A stretch of DNA of 41,797 nt from CADCVT01 sp036389485 (GTDB lineage: Bacteria; Actinomycetota; Thermoleophilia; Solirubrobacterales; Solirubrobacteraceae), in the NCBI GenBank assembly GCA_036389485.1, contig DASVPR010000058.1, forward strand, positions 1-41,797. Reading direction: 5' to 3'. A program made the translations under genes and the position numbers. The notes under the pieces were generated by a model. It searched no databases. It had not been told where the DNA came from and was given only the letters and a program-made list of their open reading frames with translations. Numbering within the stretch: position 1 is the first letter of the stretch; the number at the start of each line of letters is the position of its first letter. Shown in pieces: positions 15,687-23,794 of this stretch.

Positions 15687-18451
15687 GCGGCCTCGGCCTC
15701 CAGCTGCCCGGTGACGATGCGCGCGAGCTCGGTGCGCGAGCGGACCTCGAGCTTCTTGTAGATGTTGCCGAGCCGGTGCTCGACCGTCTTCGGGCTGACG
15801 AACAGCTGCGCGGCGACCTCCTTGTTCGTCGCGCCGCGCGCCACGATCATCGCGACCTGCAGCTCGTGCGGGGTGAGGACCTCGCTGAGCGGCGCCGACG
15901 GCGCGCCGGCGGCCGCTCCCCCGCCGGTCCGCAGCTCGGAGCGCGCGCGCTCCGCCCACGGCCGGGCCCCGAGGCGCTCGAAGGTGTCGAGCGCCGTCCG
16001 GAGGTAGTCGCGCGCCTCGTTGCGCAGCTTGCGCCGACGCAGCCGCTCGCCGTACGCCAGCTGCGTCCGCGCGTGCTCGAACGGGGTCTTCGACTGCGCG
16101 TGGTGCTCGAGCGCGCGCTCGAAGTGGGCGACGGCCTCGTCGTGGTCGGTCGCCACCAGCGCGCGGCAGCGCTCGAGCTGCGCCTGGTGGACCGGCGGGT
16201 GCTCGGGGCCGACCAGCTCCTCCAGCCGGGCCAGCTCCGCGGCCGCGCGGTCGGCCGCGCCCCCCCGCGCGTGCGCCTCGACCAGCTCGATCGTCCAGAA
16301 CAGCTCGCCGGGGGCCGGCAGGTCGATCGCGACGAGCTCCTCGCGCGCGGTCTCGAACTCGGAGACGGCGACGTCGATCTGCCCCTCGGCCAGCGCGATC
16401 GTCCCGAGCGCGGCCCGCGCGTACGGCCCGAAGACGGGCGTCTCGGTGCGCAGGGCGAGGTCGATCGCCTCGGACGCGTGGTCGCGGGCGTCGTCGAAGC
16501 GCCCGAGCGCGGCCTCGATCTCCGCCTGCATCTGCAGCGCGTAGGACAGCGCGCTCTCCTGCCCGGTCTCGCGCGAAACGCGGGCGGCCTCCTCGGCGTC
16601 CGCGTAGCCGGCGGTCCACGCCCCGCGGCGGAAGTTCAGCTGCGCGCGGACGGCGAGCGGGTACGCGAGCTGCGCCAGCGCGCCCGTCGAGCGCGCCGTG
16701 TCGATCACGCGGTCGATGACGCGCTGCGCGCGGCCGAACTGCTCCATCCACATCGACCCGTGCGCGCCCGACGCGAAGACCTCCATGATCCCGGGCGGCG
16801 CGTCGGCGGTCAGGAGGAACTGCTCGCGCGCGGAGAAGATCTCCTCCGCCTTCCCCCAGTCGCCGCCGGCGGTGAGCGCCTGGCCGATCAGGACGTCGGC
16901 GATCCCCTCGAGCAGCTCGATGCCGCCGGCGAGCTCGCGCGCCGCCTCGCCGATCTCGACCGCCTCGAACGCCGGGCCGGTGAGCAGGACCCCGAGGCCA
17001 CCCTCGAGCAGCATCGTCGCCGCGAGCGGCGGGGCGTCGTCCTGGATCGCGCGGGCCGCGTCGACCATCGCCCGCGCGCCGTGGCCGGGCTTCCCGGTCC
17101 GGATCTCGACGTGCGCGCGGATCCGCTCCAGCCCGGTCTTCACGAACAGGTCGGTCGCGTGGACGAGGCCGGCCTCGGCGTCCGCCTGCGCGTACTCCAG
17201 CGCGCCGGCCGCGACGTGGTCGAGCGCGGCGTCGAGCAGGCGGCGCGCGCGCTCGCCGGGGTCCGGGGTGAGCTGGGCGGCGCGGGCGAACGCGCGGGCG
17301 GCGGAGGCGTGGCCGCCGCGGCGGCGCGCGTCGTTGGCGGCCTCCTCGAGGTCGCGGGCGACGTTCTCGTCGGCGGCGGCGACCGCGGCGGCGAGGTGCC
17401 AGGCACGCGAGGGCGCGCCGGGCGCCGCCGTCTCGGCGAGCGCGCGGTGCGCCGCGCGGCGGTCGGGCGGCGTGGCCTCGTGGTAGGCGGCGGCGCGCAG
17501 CAGCGGGTGGCGGAAGGTGGCCCGCCCCTCCTCGAGCGCGATGACCCCCGCGGCCTCGGCGGGGTCCAGGACGGTCGGGTCGAGGCCCATCTTGTTCAGC
17601 GCGAGAGCGAGGTGGGAGAGGTCCTCGCCGCCCGAGGCCGCGGCCGCCACCACGAGCGCCTCGCGCGTCTCCTGCGGGAGGTCGGCGAGGCGGCGCCGGA
17701 ACGCCTCCTCGAGCGACTGTCCCGCCGGCAGCACCGGTGGCAGCTCGCGCTTGCCGACGAGCTGGTCCTCGCTGAGCGACAGCGGCAGCTCGACGAGCGC
17801 CATCGGGTTCCCGTTCGCCGCCGTGAGCAGCTCGCCCGCGACCGCCCACGAGAGGCGGTCGCCGTGCTCGCGGCGCAGCAGCTCCGCCGAAGCGGGCGGC
17901 GCGAGCGGGCCGAGCTTGACCTCCTCGACGCCGGTCGTGTCGACCTTGCGGCCCGCGCCCTCGCGCGCGGCGAGCAGCATGGCGACGCTCTCGCCGCCGA
18001 GCCGGCGCGCGGCGAACACGATCGCCTCGACCGACGGCGCGTCGAGCCACTGGACGTCGTCGACCAGGCACAGCGCCGCGCGCTCCTCGGTTGCGACGCT
18101 CAGCAGGCCGAGCACCGCGGCGGGGACCGCGAAGCGCGCGGGCGTCCCCTCCGGCCCGAGCGCGAGCGCCTGGCCGAGCGCGGTGGCCTGCGCCTCGGGC
18201 AGCCGGTCGCGCAGGTCGAGGACGGGGCCGAGCAGGTCCCAGAGGCCGGCATACGGGATCTCCGCCTCGGTCTCGATCCCGCGCGCGCCGAGCACGAGGT
18301 CCACGCCGGCGAGCCCGCGCGCATGGTCGAGCAGGCTGGTCTTCCCGATGCCGGCCTCGCCACGGATGAGCACCGCGCCGCCGCGGCCCTCGCGCGCGTC
18401 GGCGACGAGCCGCTCGATCCGCTCCACCTCGGCTTGCCGACCGATCAGCAC
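15683..18451 (-). CDS. LAL-type LuxR regulator with N-terminal ATPase (copy 1)
   Basis: The 922-residue protein is a large ATP-binding regulator of the LuxR family. It has an AAA/NACHT-like ATPase with the P-loop GEAGIGKTS (about residue 31) and a Walker B-like CLVDDVQWLDAPS, a long alpha-helical TPR-like middle, and a C-terminal LuxR helix-turn-helix (about 855-915) with LTPHELQVAMIVARGATNKEVAAQLFVSPKTVEHRL. Such proteins (MalT-like) bind an inducer and ATP, then activate transcription; the inducer is unknown. GTG 18451 gives the same N-terminus as the paralogue at 22151 (LIGR..E..RIE). It follows TAGGCT by 7 bases, so the mRNA is probably leaderless. An in-frame ATG at 18634 adds a 61-residue unconserved leader and is rejected. 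A GFA gene is coupled downstream. Confidence 0.87.
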   Translation of the reverse strand: MLIGRQAEVERIERLVADAREGRGGAVLIRGEAGIGKTSLLDHARGLAGVDLVLGARGIETEAEIPYAGLWDLLGPVLDLRDRLPEAQATALGQALALGPEGTPARFAVPAAVLGLLSVATEERAALCLVDDVQWLDAPSVEAIVFAARRLGGESVAMLLAAREGAGRKVDTTGVEEVKLGPLAPPASAELLRREHGDRLSWAVAGELLTAANGNPMALVELPLSLSEDQLVGKRELPPVLPAGQSLEEAFRRRLADLPQETREALVVAAAASGGEDLSHLALALNKMGLDPTVLDPAEAAGVIALEEGRATFRHPLLRAAAYHEATPPDRRAAHRALAETAAPGAPSRAWHLAAAVAAADENVARDLEEAANDARRRGGHASAARAFARAAQLTPDPGERARRLLDAALDHVAAGALEYAQADAEAGLVHATDLFVKTGLERIRAHVEIRTGKPGHGARAMVDAARAIQDDAPPLAATMLLEGGLGVLLTGPAFEAVEIGEAARELAGGIELLEGIADVLIGQALTAGGDWGKAEEIFSAREQFLLTADAPPGIMEVFASGAHGSMWMEQFGRAQRVIDRVIDTARSTGALAQLAYPLAVRAQLNFRRGAWTAGYADAEEAARVSRETGQESALSYALQMQAEIEAALGRFDDARDHASEAIDLALRTETPVFGPYARAALGTIALAEGQIDVAVSEFETAREELVAIDLPAPGELFWTIELVEAHARGGAADRAAAELARLEELVGPEHPPVHQAQLERCRALVATDHDEAVAHFERALEHHAQSKTPFEHARTQLAYGERLRRRKLRNEARDYLRTALDTFERLGARPWAERARSELRTGGGAAAGAPSAPLSEVLTPHELQVAMIVARGATNKEVAAQLFVSPKTVEHRLGNIYKKLEVRSRTELARIVTGQLEAEAA

Positions 18452-18458
18452 GGCTTGC

Positions 18459-18464
18459 AGCCTA
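18459..18464 (-). promoter_or_regulatory. Putative -10 (TAGGCT) of LAL regulator 1
   Basis: On the minus strand TAGGCT is followed by exactly 7 bases and the GTG at 18451. There is no Shine-Dalgarno and no clear -35. The same arrangement precedes the paralogous regulator. Confidence 0.5.
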
Positions 18465-18556
18465 GTGGCGCCCGTCGCGGCCGCCGGCGTCGTGGGGCCA
18501 TCGAGGGGCGGCACCCGACCCGCGTGCAGGATGAGCGCAGGCCCCAACGTCGAACT

Positions 18557-18569
18557 TGTCCGGCGGACA
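18557..18569. promoter_or_regulatory. Inverted repeat TGTCC-GGC-GGACA
   Basis: A perfect 5-base-arm palindrome with a 3-base centre lies in the 202-base gap between LAL regulator 1 and the small plus-strand gene at 18654. The arms are the same as in the repeat beside the TetR gene at 3152, with a different spacer. It may be a regulator site for either neighbour. Nothing else recognisable was seen in this gap apart from the promoter at 18459 and a TACCGT at 18620-18625. Confidence 0.3.
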
Positions 18570-18653
18570 GGCGTTTCAAAGTCGCGACGGCTGCTAACTG
18601 AGACTTCACGCGCGCCGACTACCGTGATAGGCATCGCGGTACGGAAGGGTTAG

Positions 18654-18887
18654 ATGTCGATCAGGATCAAGCTCGCAGAGGATCAGGTGCTCGTCATCCG
18701 CGCGAACGCGGAGGAGTGGGCACGCGCCTACCGGCACGCCCTCGACAACAACGGCGTCATCGAGATCCACCGGCCGGACGGTCGGACACTTGCGATCAAC
18801 CCTCACCAGATCCTGTTCTGGGAGGAAGCTCCTGACGACTCCGGGCAGGGCCCAGCTCCCAGTGCTCGTCAGGCCCAACCGGCGTAG
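18654..18887 (+). CDS. Small conserved-looking hypothetical protein
   Basis: The 77-residue product begins SIRIKLAEDQVLVIRANAEE and contains RPDGRTLAINPHQILFWEE, which looks like a small beta-rich domain. The last 15 or so residues are polar and low-complexity. I do not recognise a named family. A good Shine-Dalgarno (GGAAGG, 8-10 bases before the ATG) and a TACCGT -10-like hexamer at 18620-18625 support it. Its 3' end overlaps the convergent gene at 18796 by 92 bases. The surrounding stretch is visibly less GC-rich than its neighbours, which may mean foreign or fast-evolving DNA. Confidence 0.6.
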   Translation: MSIRIKLAEDQVLVIRANAEEWARAYRHALDNNGVIEIHRPDGRTLAINPHQILFWEEAPDDSGQGPAPSARQAQPA

Positions 18888-19155
18888 CTCCCGGGAACGG
18901 GTCTTCGAACTCCCCGCCCAGGCTCGCGTTCCCGGCGTTGAAGCCGAACCGCCCCTTCATGCGAGGCGAGAGGCCCGAGAACAGGGACGCGAAGATGGCG
19001 ACGACGGCGACCCACGGCCACCTGTCCTCGAGCAGGCAGTACACGGCGAGGCCGAAGAATGCGACCGCCATCACATCGGGCCGACTCGGCGGCCAAGTCA
19101 GGCGATTGAGGTCAGCGACCGCTGACGAGCGCTTTGCAGGCACTTTGTCGGCCAC
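18796..19155 (-). CDS. Small membrane protein, unknown function
   Basis: The 119-residue product has two adjacent hydrophobic segments (about residues 29-42 and 46-62: VMAVAFFGLAVYCLL and WVAVVAIFASLFSGL) and a polar C-terminus with GRFGFNAGNASLGGEFEDPFPG. The GTG start is exactly 7 bases after a TAGCTT hexamer (minus strand 19168-19163), with a TTGACG at -35-like distance (19-base spacer); this leaderless signature supports the gene. The C-terminal 30 codons overlap the convergent gene at 18654. No family is recognised. It lies in the lower-GC patch between the two LAL regulators. Confidence 0.6.
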   Translation of the reverse strand: MADKVPAKRSSAVADLNRLTWPPSRPDVMAVAFFGLAVYCLLEDRWPWVAVVAIFASLFSGLSPRMKGRFGFNAGNASLGGEFEDPFPGATPVGPDEHWELGPARSRQELPPRTGSGEG

Positions 19156-19162
19156 TCATCTG

Positions 19163-19193
19163 AAGCTACCTAACGGGCGAGCTAGTTCGTCAA
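19163..19193 (-). promoter_or_regulatory. Promoter of the small membrane protein gene
   Basis: On the minus strand: -35-like TTGACG (19193-19188), a 19-base spacer, -10 TAGCTT (19168-19163), 7 bases, then GTG 19155. The spacer is 1-2 bases longer than usual. The rest of the 19156-19292 gap holds only a weak CCGGCC/GGCCGG repeat. Confidence 0.5.
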
Positions 19194-19292
19194 CTACGGC
19201 CGCCCTCTTCCTCCGAAAGTCACGGCATCTTGTGAGCGCGAACTTTCGACTCAGCTCGCCGGCCACGCATCACGCAGAGCGCGCGGCCGGTC

Positions 19293-22151
19293 CTACGCCG
19301 CCGCCTCCTCCGGCTCCCTCCGTGCCGAGAGCAGCCGGGCGAGGTCGGTCCGCGAGCGGACGTCGAGCTTGCGGTAGATCGACCCGAGGTGGTGCTCGAC
19401 GGTCTTCGGGCTGAGGAAGAGCTGCGCCGCGGCCTCCTTGTTCGTCGCGCCGCGTGCGACGACGAGCGCGACCTGCAGCTCGTGCGGCGTCAGGACGTCG
19501 ACGACCGCCATCTCCTCGCGCTGCGATGCGACGCCGCCGGCGCGCAGCTCCTCGCGGGCGCGCACGGCCCACGGCGCGGCGCCGAGGCGCTCGAAGACGT
19601 CGAGCGCCGCGCGCAGGTGGCGGCGCGACTCGACCGGCTCGCGCCGGCGCCTCAGCCGCTCGCCCAGCGCGAGGTGCGTGCGGCCGCGCTCGAACGGCGC
19701 GTCGGCCTCGTCGAGGTGCTCGAGAGCGCGGGTGAAGTGCTCGTCCTCGCCGGTGACCAGGCCGCGGCAGCGCTCGATCTGCGCGCGGACGCTCGGCGCC
19801 TGCTCGCCGGGGTTGTGCCGTTCCAGCGCCGCGAGCCGCTTACGCGCGTCGCCTACGCGCTCGGCCGCCACGTAGGCCTCGACGAGCAGCGGCTCCCAGC
19901 CGACCCACCCGGCCCCGACGGTGCCGAAGCCCTCCGCCCAGCGGGCCGCGGTCTCGAGCTCGCGGATCGCCTCCTCGGTGTCGCCCGCCGCGAGCGCGGC
20001 GGCGCCGAGCGCGTGGTGGACGAACACGAGGAACCCGAAGCTGCGTGTGCGCTCGGCGGCGGCCAGCGCCTCACGGCCGAGCCCGCGCGCGTGCTCGGTC
20101 TGCCCCCGATGAGCCTCCACCTCGGCGAGCAGCGCGAGGAGGATGATCGTCGTGGCCGCCTGCCCGGTGTCGCGGCCCGCGCGCACCGCCTCCTCGCCGT
20201 GCGCCACCGCGTCGGCCCAGCGGCCGCGGCGGAAGTCGAGGGCGCACCGCACGCCGAGCGGGTACGCGAGCCGCGCCAGCGCGCCGTTCTGGCGGCCGGC
20301 GTCGATGACGCGGTCGAGCACGCGGCCCGCGTCGCGGTGGCGGTCGATCCACAGCAGCGCGTTCGCTCCGAGGGCGAGGACGTCGCTCGGCGTCCACACC
20401 GGGTCGAGCGACGCGAGGAAGTCGCACGTCGCGTCGATCAGCCCGCCGCCCTCCTCGACCCGCCCGCCGCCGACGAGCGCCTGGCCGATGAGGATGTCCG
20501 CGAGCGCCTGCGTCGCGGGCTGGCCGTCGCCGGCCTCGCGTGCGCGGCGCGCCGCCGCGATCGCGGCGTCGACGCCGCCCACCGCCAGCCGCGAGACCGT
20601 CGCCTCGAGCAGCATGACCGCCGCCCTCATCGGGTCGGCGGCACGGACGCGCTCCGCGCCCTCGGTGAGCAGCCGCTCGCCGTCCTCCGGCCTGCCGGTC
20701 CGCGTCCACACGTGCCCCATCAGCCACTCGAGGTCGGCGCGCATGAGCGGGTCGGTCGCCTCGACGTAGGCGGCCTCGGCGCGGGCGCCCGCCTGCTCCG
20801 GGTCGCCGGCGGCGACGAAGTCCCGTGCCGCGTCGAGCAGGCGCCGCGCGCGCTCGGCGGCGTCGCCCGAGAGCGCGGCGGCGCGGGTGGCGGCGCGGGC
20901 GGCGGAGGCGAACCCGCCTCGGGTGCGCGCGTCCGCGGCCGCCTGGTCGAGGACGGCGGCCGCGTTCTCGTCGGCGCCGTCCGCCGCGGCGGCGAGGTGC
21001 CAGGCACGCTGCGGCGCGCCCTCGGCGTGCGCGTCGGCGAGCGCCCTGTGCGCCGCGCGGCGCTCCGCCGGCGTGGCCGCGTGGTAGGCGGCCGCGCGCA
21101 GGAGCGGGTGGCGGAAGTCGACGCGCGTCCCGTGGACCTGGATGACGTCCGCGCTCTCCGCGGCGTCGAGGACCCACGGCGGGACGCCCGCGAGCGCGAG
21201 CGCCCGGCCGAGGATCGCGGCGTCCTCTCCCGCGTCGGCCGCGGCGGTGACGGCCAGCGCGCGGCGGGTCTCCTCCGGCAGCTCGGCCAGCTCCCGCTCG
21301 AAGGCGCGCTCGATCGAGAGCCCCTCGGGCATGACGGGCGGAAGCGGGTCGCGCCCGGCGAGCTGGTCGCGGTCGAGCGCCTTCGAGAGCTCGACCAGCG
21401 CGAGCGGGTTGCCGCCCGCGCCGCCGACCAGCTCCGCCGCAACCGTCCCCGCGAGCCGCTCGCCGTGGACGCTGCGCAGCAGGTCGCCCGCGGCGGCCGG
21501 CGCGAGCGGCTCGATCTTCAGCGCGTCGAACCCGCTCGGGTCGACCTTCCTCCCTTCCCGGTCGCGCTCGGTGAAGAGGATCGCGACCCCGTCGTCGCCG
21601 AGCCGGCGCGCCGCGAACACCATCGCCTCCACCGACGGGGCGTCGATCCACTGCACGTCGTCGACGAGGCAGAGCACCGGCGCGTCTTCCGCCGCGACGC
21701 TCAGCAGCCCGAGCACCGCCGCGGGAACCGCGAACCGCGCCGGAGTCCCCTCCGGCCCGAGCGCCAGCGCCTGGCCGAGCGCCGTCGCCTGCGCGGAGGG
21801 AAGCCGCGCGCGCAGCACGTCCATCGCCTCGCTTGCCCGGCCGGAGACCTCGGTGCCCGCGGAGGCTTCGTGGGCGGCCGCCTCCGCCGCCGAGGCGATC
21901 TGGGGCGGGGTGAGGAGGGGGTTGAGGAGGTCGGAGAGGCCGGTGTAGGCGAGGTCCGATTCGGTCTCGATCCCGCGCGCGGTGAGCACGCGCATCCCGC
22001 GCTCCTCCGCGCGGTCGCGCGCGTGCTGAAGCAGCGCCGTCTTCCCGATCCCGGCCTCGCCGTGCAGCAGCAGCGCGCCGCTGCCGCCCTCCGTGGCCGC
22101 GGCGATGAGCGCCTCGATGCGCTCGCACTCAGCGCGACGGCCGATGAGCAC
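19293..22151 (-). CDS. LAL-type LuxR regulator with N-terminal ATPase (copy 2)
   Basis: The 952-residue paralogue of the gene at 15683 has the P-loop GEAGIGKTALL (about residue 31), CLVDDVQWIDAPS, a TPR-like helical middle and a LuxR helix-turn-helix at the C-terminus (LTPHELQVALVVARGATNKEAAAQLFLSPKTVEHHLGSIYRKL). It has a longer insertion after the first helices (about 65-110) than copy 1. GTG 22151 follows TACGCT by 7 bases, so it is probably leaderless. The two copies flank the low-GC patch with two small genes. Their DNA-recognition helices are nearly identical, so they may share target sites. Confidence 0.87.
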   Translation of the reverse strand: MLIGRRAECERIEALIAAATEGGSGALLLHGEAGIGKTALLQHARDRAEERGMRVLTARGIETESDLAYTGLSDLLNPLLTPPQIASAAEAAAHEASAGTEVSGRASEAMDVLRARLPSAQATALGQALALGPEGTPARFAVPAAVLGLLSVAAEDAPVLCLVDDVQWIDAPSVEAMVFAARRLGDDGVAILFTERDREGRKVDPSGFDALKIEPLAPAAAGDLLRSVHGERLAGTVAAELVGGAGGNPLALVELSKALDRDQLAGRDPLPPVMPEGLSIERAFERELAELPEETRRALAVTAAADAGEDAAILGRALALAGVPPWVLDAAESADVIQVHGTRVDFRHPLLRAAAYHAATPAERRAAHRALADAHAEGAPQRAWHLAAAADGADENAAAVLDQAAADARTRGGFASAARAATRAAALSGDAAERARRLLDAARDFVAAGDPEQAGARAEAAYVEATDPLMRADLEWLMGHVWTRTGRPEDGERLLTEGAERVRAADPMRAAVMLLEATVSRLAVGGVDAAIAAARRAREAGDGQPATQALADILIGQALVGGGRVEEGGGLIDATCDFLASLDPVWTPSDVLALGANALLWIDRHRDAGRVLDRVIDAGRQNGALARLAYPLGVRCALDFRRGRWADAVAHGEEAVRAGRDTGQAATTIILLALLAEVEAHRGQTEHARGLGREALAAAERTRSFGFLVFVHHALGAAALAAGDTEEAIRELETAARWAEGFGTVGAGWVGWEPLLVEAYVAAERVGDARKRLAALERHNPGEQAPSVRAQIERCRGLVTGEDEHFTRALEHLDEADAPFERGRTHLALGERLRRRREPVESRRHLRAALDVFERLGAAPWAVRAREELRAGGVASQREEMAVVDVLTPHELQVALVVARGATNKEAAAQLFLSPKTVEHHLGSIYRKLDVRSRTDLARLLSARREPEEAAA

Positions 22152-22158
22152 GCCGCGG

Positions 22159-22164
22159 AGCGTA
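22159..22164 (-). promoter_or_regulatory. Putative -10 (TACGCT) of LAL regulator 2
   Basis: On the minus strand TACGCT is followed by 7 bases and the GTG at 22151. There is no Shine-Dalgarno. The 51-base gap to the upstream SDR gene holds nothing else obvious. Confidence 0.5.
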
Positions 22165-22202
22165 CCGGTGGAGGCACCGGCCGCTGCGCCGCGGGACGAG
22201 GT

Positions 22203-23105
22203 CTACTCGCGGCCCCGGCTGCGCTCCCACTGCTCGCGGGCCTGGCGGGCGAGGTCGTCGCCGAGCGAGCCGGTGCGGACGACGAGGCCCTCGAGCGCCG
22301 CGCGGGTCTCCGGCTCGATCGTGCGGGCCACGCGGGCGGCGGCGCGGCGGGTGTCCCACCGCGCGAGCGACGGCGCGTGGTACGCAATCGCGGCGCGCCG
22401 CGGGTAGATGACGTGGGCGCTGCGGCGGTCGATCGCGCGGACGATCCGCTCCGCCATCTCGCGGGCGTCGCCGAGCGGGACGCGGTCGAGCATCTCGTCG
22501 ATGCCGGGCGCGAGGCGCGTCTCGCCCTGCACCGCCGTGTCGACGGGACCGGGGATCGCCTCGAGCACGTGCACGCCGGTCCCGATCAGCTCGAGCCGCA
22601 GCGTCTCCGTCGCCACTCCGAGCGCCCCTTTCGTCGCGGCGTACGCGCCGAACCCCGGCCACGTGTTGACCTGCGCGACCGACGTGACGTTGACGATCAC
22701 GCCGCTTCCGCGCTCGGCCATCCCGGGGAGCACCGCGCCGATCAGCGCCAGCGGGCTCCAGTAGTTGACCTCGAACGCCTCGCGGGCCTCGTCACGGTCG
22801 GCGACGGTCGCGATCCGGCCCCCGACGCCGCCGCCGGCGTTGTTCACCAGCACGTCGACGCCGCCGAGCGCCGCCTCCGCCTCCCGCCCCAGCTCCGCCG
22901 CCGCGCCGCGCTCCGAGAGGTCGGTCGCGAAGACGAGCGCCGGCGGCTCGCCGAGCTCGTCGGCCAGCGCCTCCAGCCGCTCGCGCCGCCGCGCGGCGAT
23001 CGCCAGCCGCGCGCCCCGCGCAGCGAAGACCCGCGCCAGCTCCGCTCCGATCCCGCTCGACGCGCCCGTCAGCACCACCCGGGCGCCTGGCTTCAAGCGA
23101 ACCAC
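22203..23105 (-). CDS. Short-chain dehydrogenase/reductase (classical SDR)
   Basis: The 300-residue enzyme shows the NAD(P)-binding TGASSGIG near the N-terminus, NNAGGG after the fourth strand, and the catalytic Ser in NVTSVAQ with YAATK (YxxxK). An Arg at the end of the second strand (AARRRERL) suggests NADP preference. The last 60 or so residues extend beyond the minimal fold. The substrate is unknown; the neighbouring crotonases and acyl reductase suggest lipid or xenobiotic carbonyls. The GTG at 23105 has no Shine-Dalgarno or TANNNT hexamer, so the exact start is uncertain (a TTG three codons in is possible). It is divergent from a TetR gene with tandem operators in the gap. Confidence 0.82.
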   Translation of the reverse strand: MVRLKPGARVVLTGASSGIGAELARVFAARGARLAIAARRRERLEALADELGEPPALVFATDLSERGAAAELGREAEAALGGVDVLVNNAGGGVGGRIATVADRDEAREAFEVNYWSPLALIGAVLPGMAERGSGVIVNVTSVAQVNTWPGFGAYAATKGALGVATETLRLELIGTGVHVLEAIPGPVDTAVQGETRLAPGIDEMLDRVPLGDAREMAERIVRAIDRRSAHVIYPRRAAIAYHAPSLARWDTRRAAARVARTIEPETRAALEGLVVRTGSLGDDLARQAREQWERSRGRE

Positions 23106-23132
23106 CGAGGGCCGGCGGAGGGGAGGCGGCGG

Positions 23133-23157
23133 GCCCCTTGCAAGCGCTCGAAGGGGC
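23133..23157. other. Inverted repeat in the SDR/TetR intergenic gap
   Basis: GCCCCTT (23133-23139) and AAGGGGC (23151-23157) form a 7-base stem around an 11-base loop. It contains the palindrome CTTGCAAG (23137-23144), whose half sites CTTG/CAAG match those of the two TetR-type operators downstream. It could be a third operator or an RNA hairpin in the SDR leader. Confidence 0.35.
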
Positions 23158-23198
23158 GGCGGGGGCGGGCGCGGCGCAAGGAAGCGTCGGCGGTCACC

Positions 23199-23235
23199 CT
23201 TGGGATCCTCTCAAGGATCTTGGGAGCATGTCAAG
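23199..23235. promoter_or_regulatory. Two tandem 17-base operators, 20-base period
   Basis: Copies at 23199-23215 and 23219-23235 both read CTTGGGA-N3-(T)N2-CAAG type sequences, each an imperfect palindrome with CTTG and CAAG ends. The spacing of 20 bases is about two helical turns. The second copy overlaps a -35-like TTGGGA for the downstream tetR gene. Binding by that TetR is inferred from position. Confidence 0.6.
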
Positions 23236-23244
23236 AGCGGCGAG

Positions 23245-23250
23245 TAGAAT
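23245..23250 (+). promoter_or_regulatory. Putative -10 (TAGAAT) of the tetR gene
   Basis: TAGAAT is followed by exactly 7 bases and the GTG at 23258; a TTGGGA at 23220-23225 is a possible -35 (19-base spacer). There is no Shine-Dalgarno. Confidence 0.55.
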
Positions 23251-23257
23251 TCACGGC

Positions 23258-23794
23258 GTGCCGCGCACGCGAACGCAGCTCCAGCGGGAGGCGAAGGTCG
23301 AGGAGATCGCGGCCGCCGCGGCCGAGCGCCTGCGCGAGAGGGGCTACGACGGTCTGTCGGTCGTGGGCGTCGCGCGCGACCTCGGGCTCGCGCAGAACGC
23401 CGTCTACTGGTACTTCCCCTCGAAGGACCACCTCTTCGTCGCCGCGCTCGAACGGATGCTGCGCGAGATCCACGCGCGCAAGCCGCCGCCCCAGCGCGCG
23501 CTGGAGAAGAAGGTCCTCTTCTTCGTCGAGCAGCTCGACGCGCTCGCGGACGTCCGCGCGGCGATGTACGACCGTGCCCGGGTCTCCCCCGTCGTGGCGG
23601 AGTTCGTCGAGCAGCTCGACGCGCTCTGGCGCCGGATGCTCACGAACGTCCTGCGCGACAAGGTGCCGCCCGGCGAGCTCGAGCCGACAGTTGACACGCT
23701 GCTCGCCACGTTCCAGGGCGCGCTCCTGAGACCGCATGCCCCGGACGACCTGCGGCGGACGGTTCGTTACGCCCTGCGCAGGCTCGTGGGCTAG
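23258..23794 (+). CDS. TetR family transcriptional regulator
   Basis: The 178-residue protein opens with a TetR DNA-binding region (about residues 5-55): EEIAAAAAERLRERGYDGLSVVGVARDLGLAQNAVYWYFPSKDHLF. The rest is helical and probably binds a small ligand. The GTG at 23258 is chosen because it follows TAGAAT by 7 bases; a GTG-initiated extension to 23138 would translate the operator region and is unlikely. Two tandem operators lie 23 bases upstream, suggesting autorepression and control of the divergent SDR gene. The stop overlaps the convergent crotonase stop by 4 bases. Confidence 0.87.
   Translation: MPRTRTQLQREAKVEEIAAAAAERLRERGYDGLSVVGVARDLGLAQNAVYWYFPSKDHLFVAALERMLREIHARKPPPQRALEKKVLFFVEQLDALADVRAAMYDRARVSPVVAEFVEQLDALWRRMLTNVLRDKVPPGELEPTVDTLLATFQGALLRPHAPDDLRRTVRYALRRLVG

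Noticed and set aside
18452..18634. N-terminal extension of LAL regulator 1 to an ATG at 18634
   Set aside because: The extra 61 residues have no counterpart in the paralogue and would translate a promoter and a palindrome; GTG 18451 fits the leaderless pattern.
23138..23257. N-terminal extension of the TetR protein at 23258
   Set aside because: It would translate the tandem operators and the -10; the extension is low-complexity, unlike TetR N-termini.
19389..23729. A 1446-codon open frame on the plus strand
   Set aside because: It is an antisense shadow of LAL regulator 2 and the SDR gene; the composition is abnormal and no motif is present.
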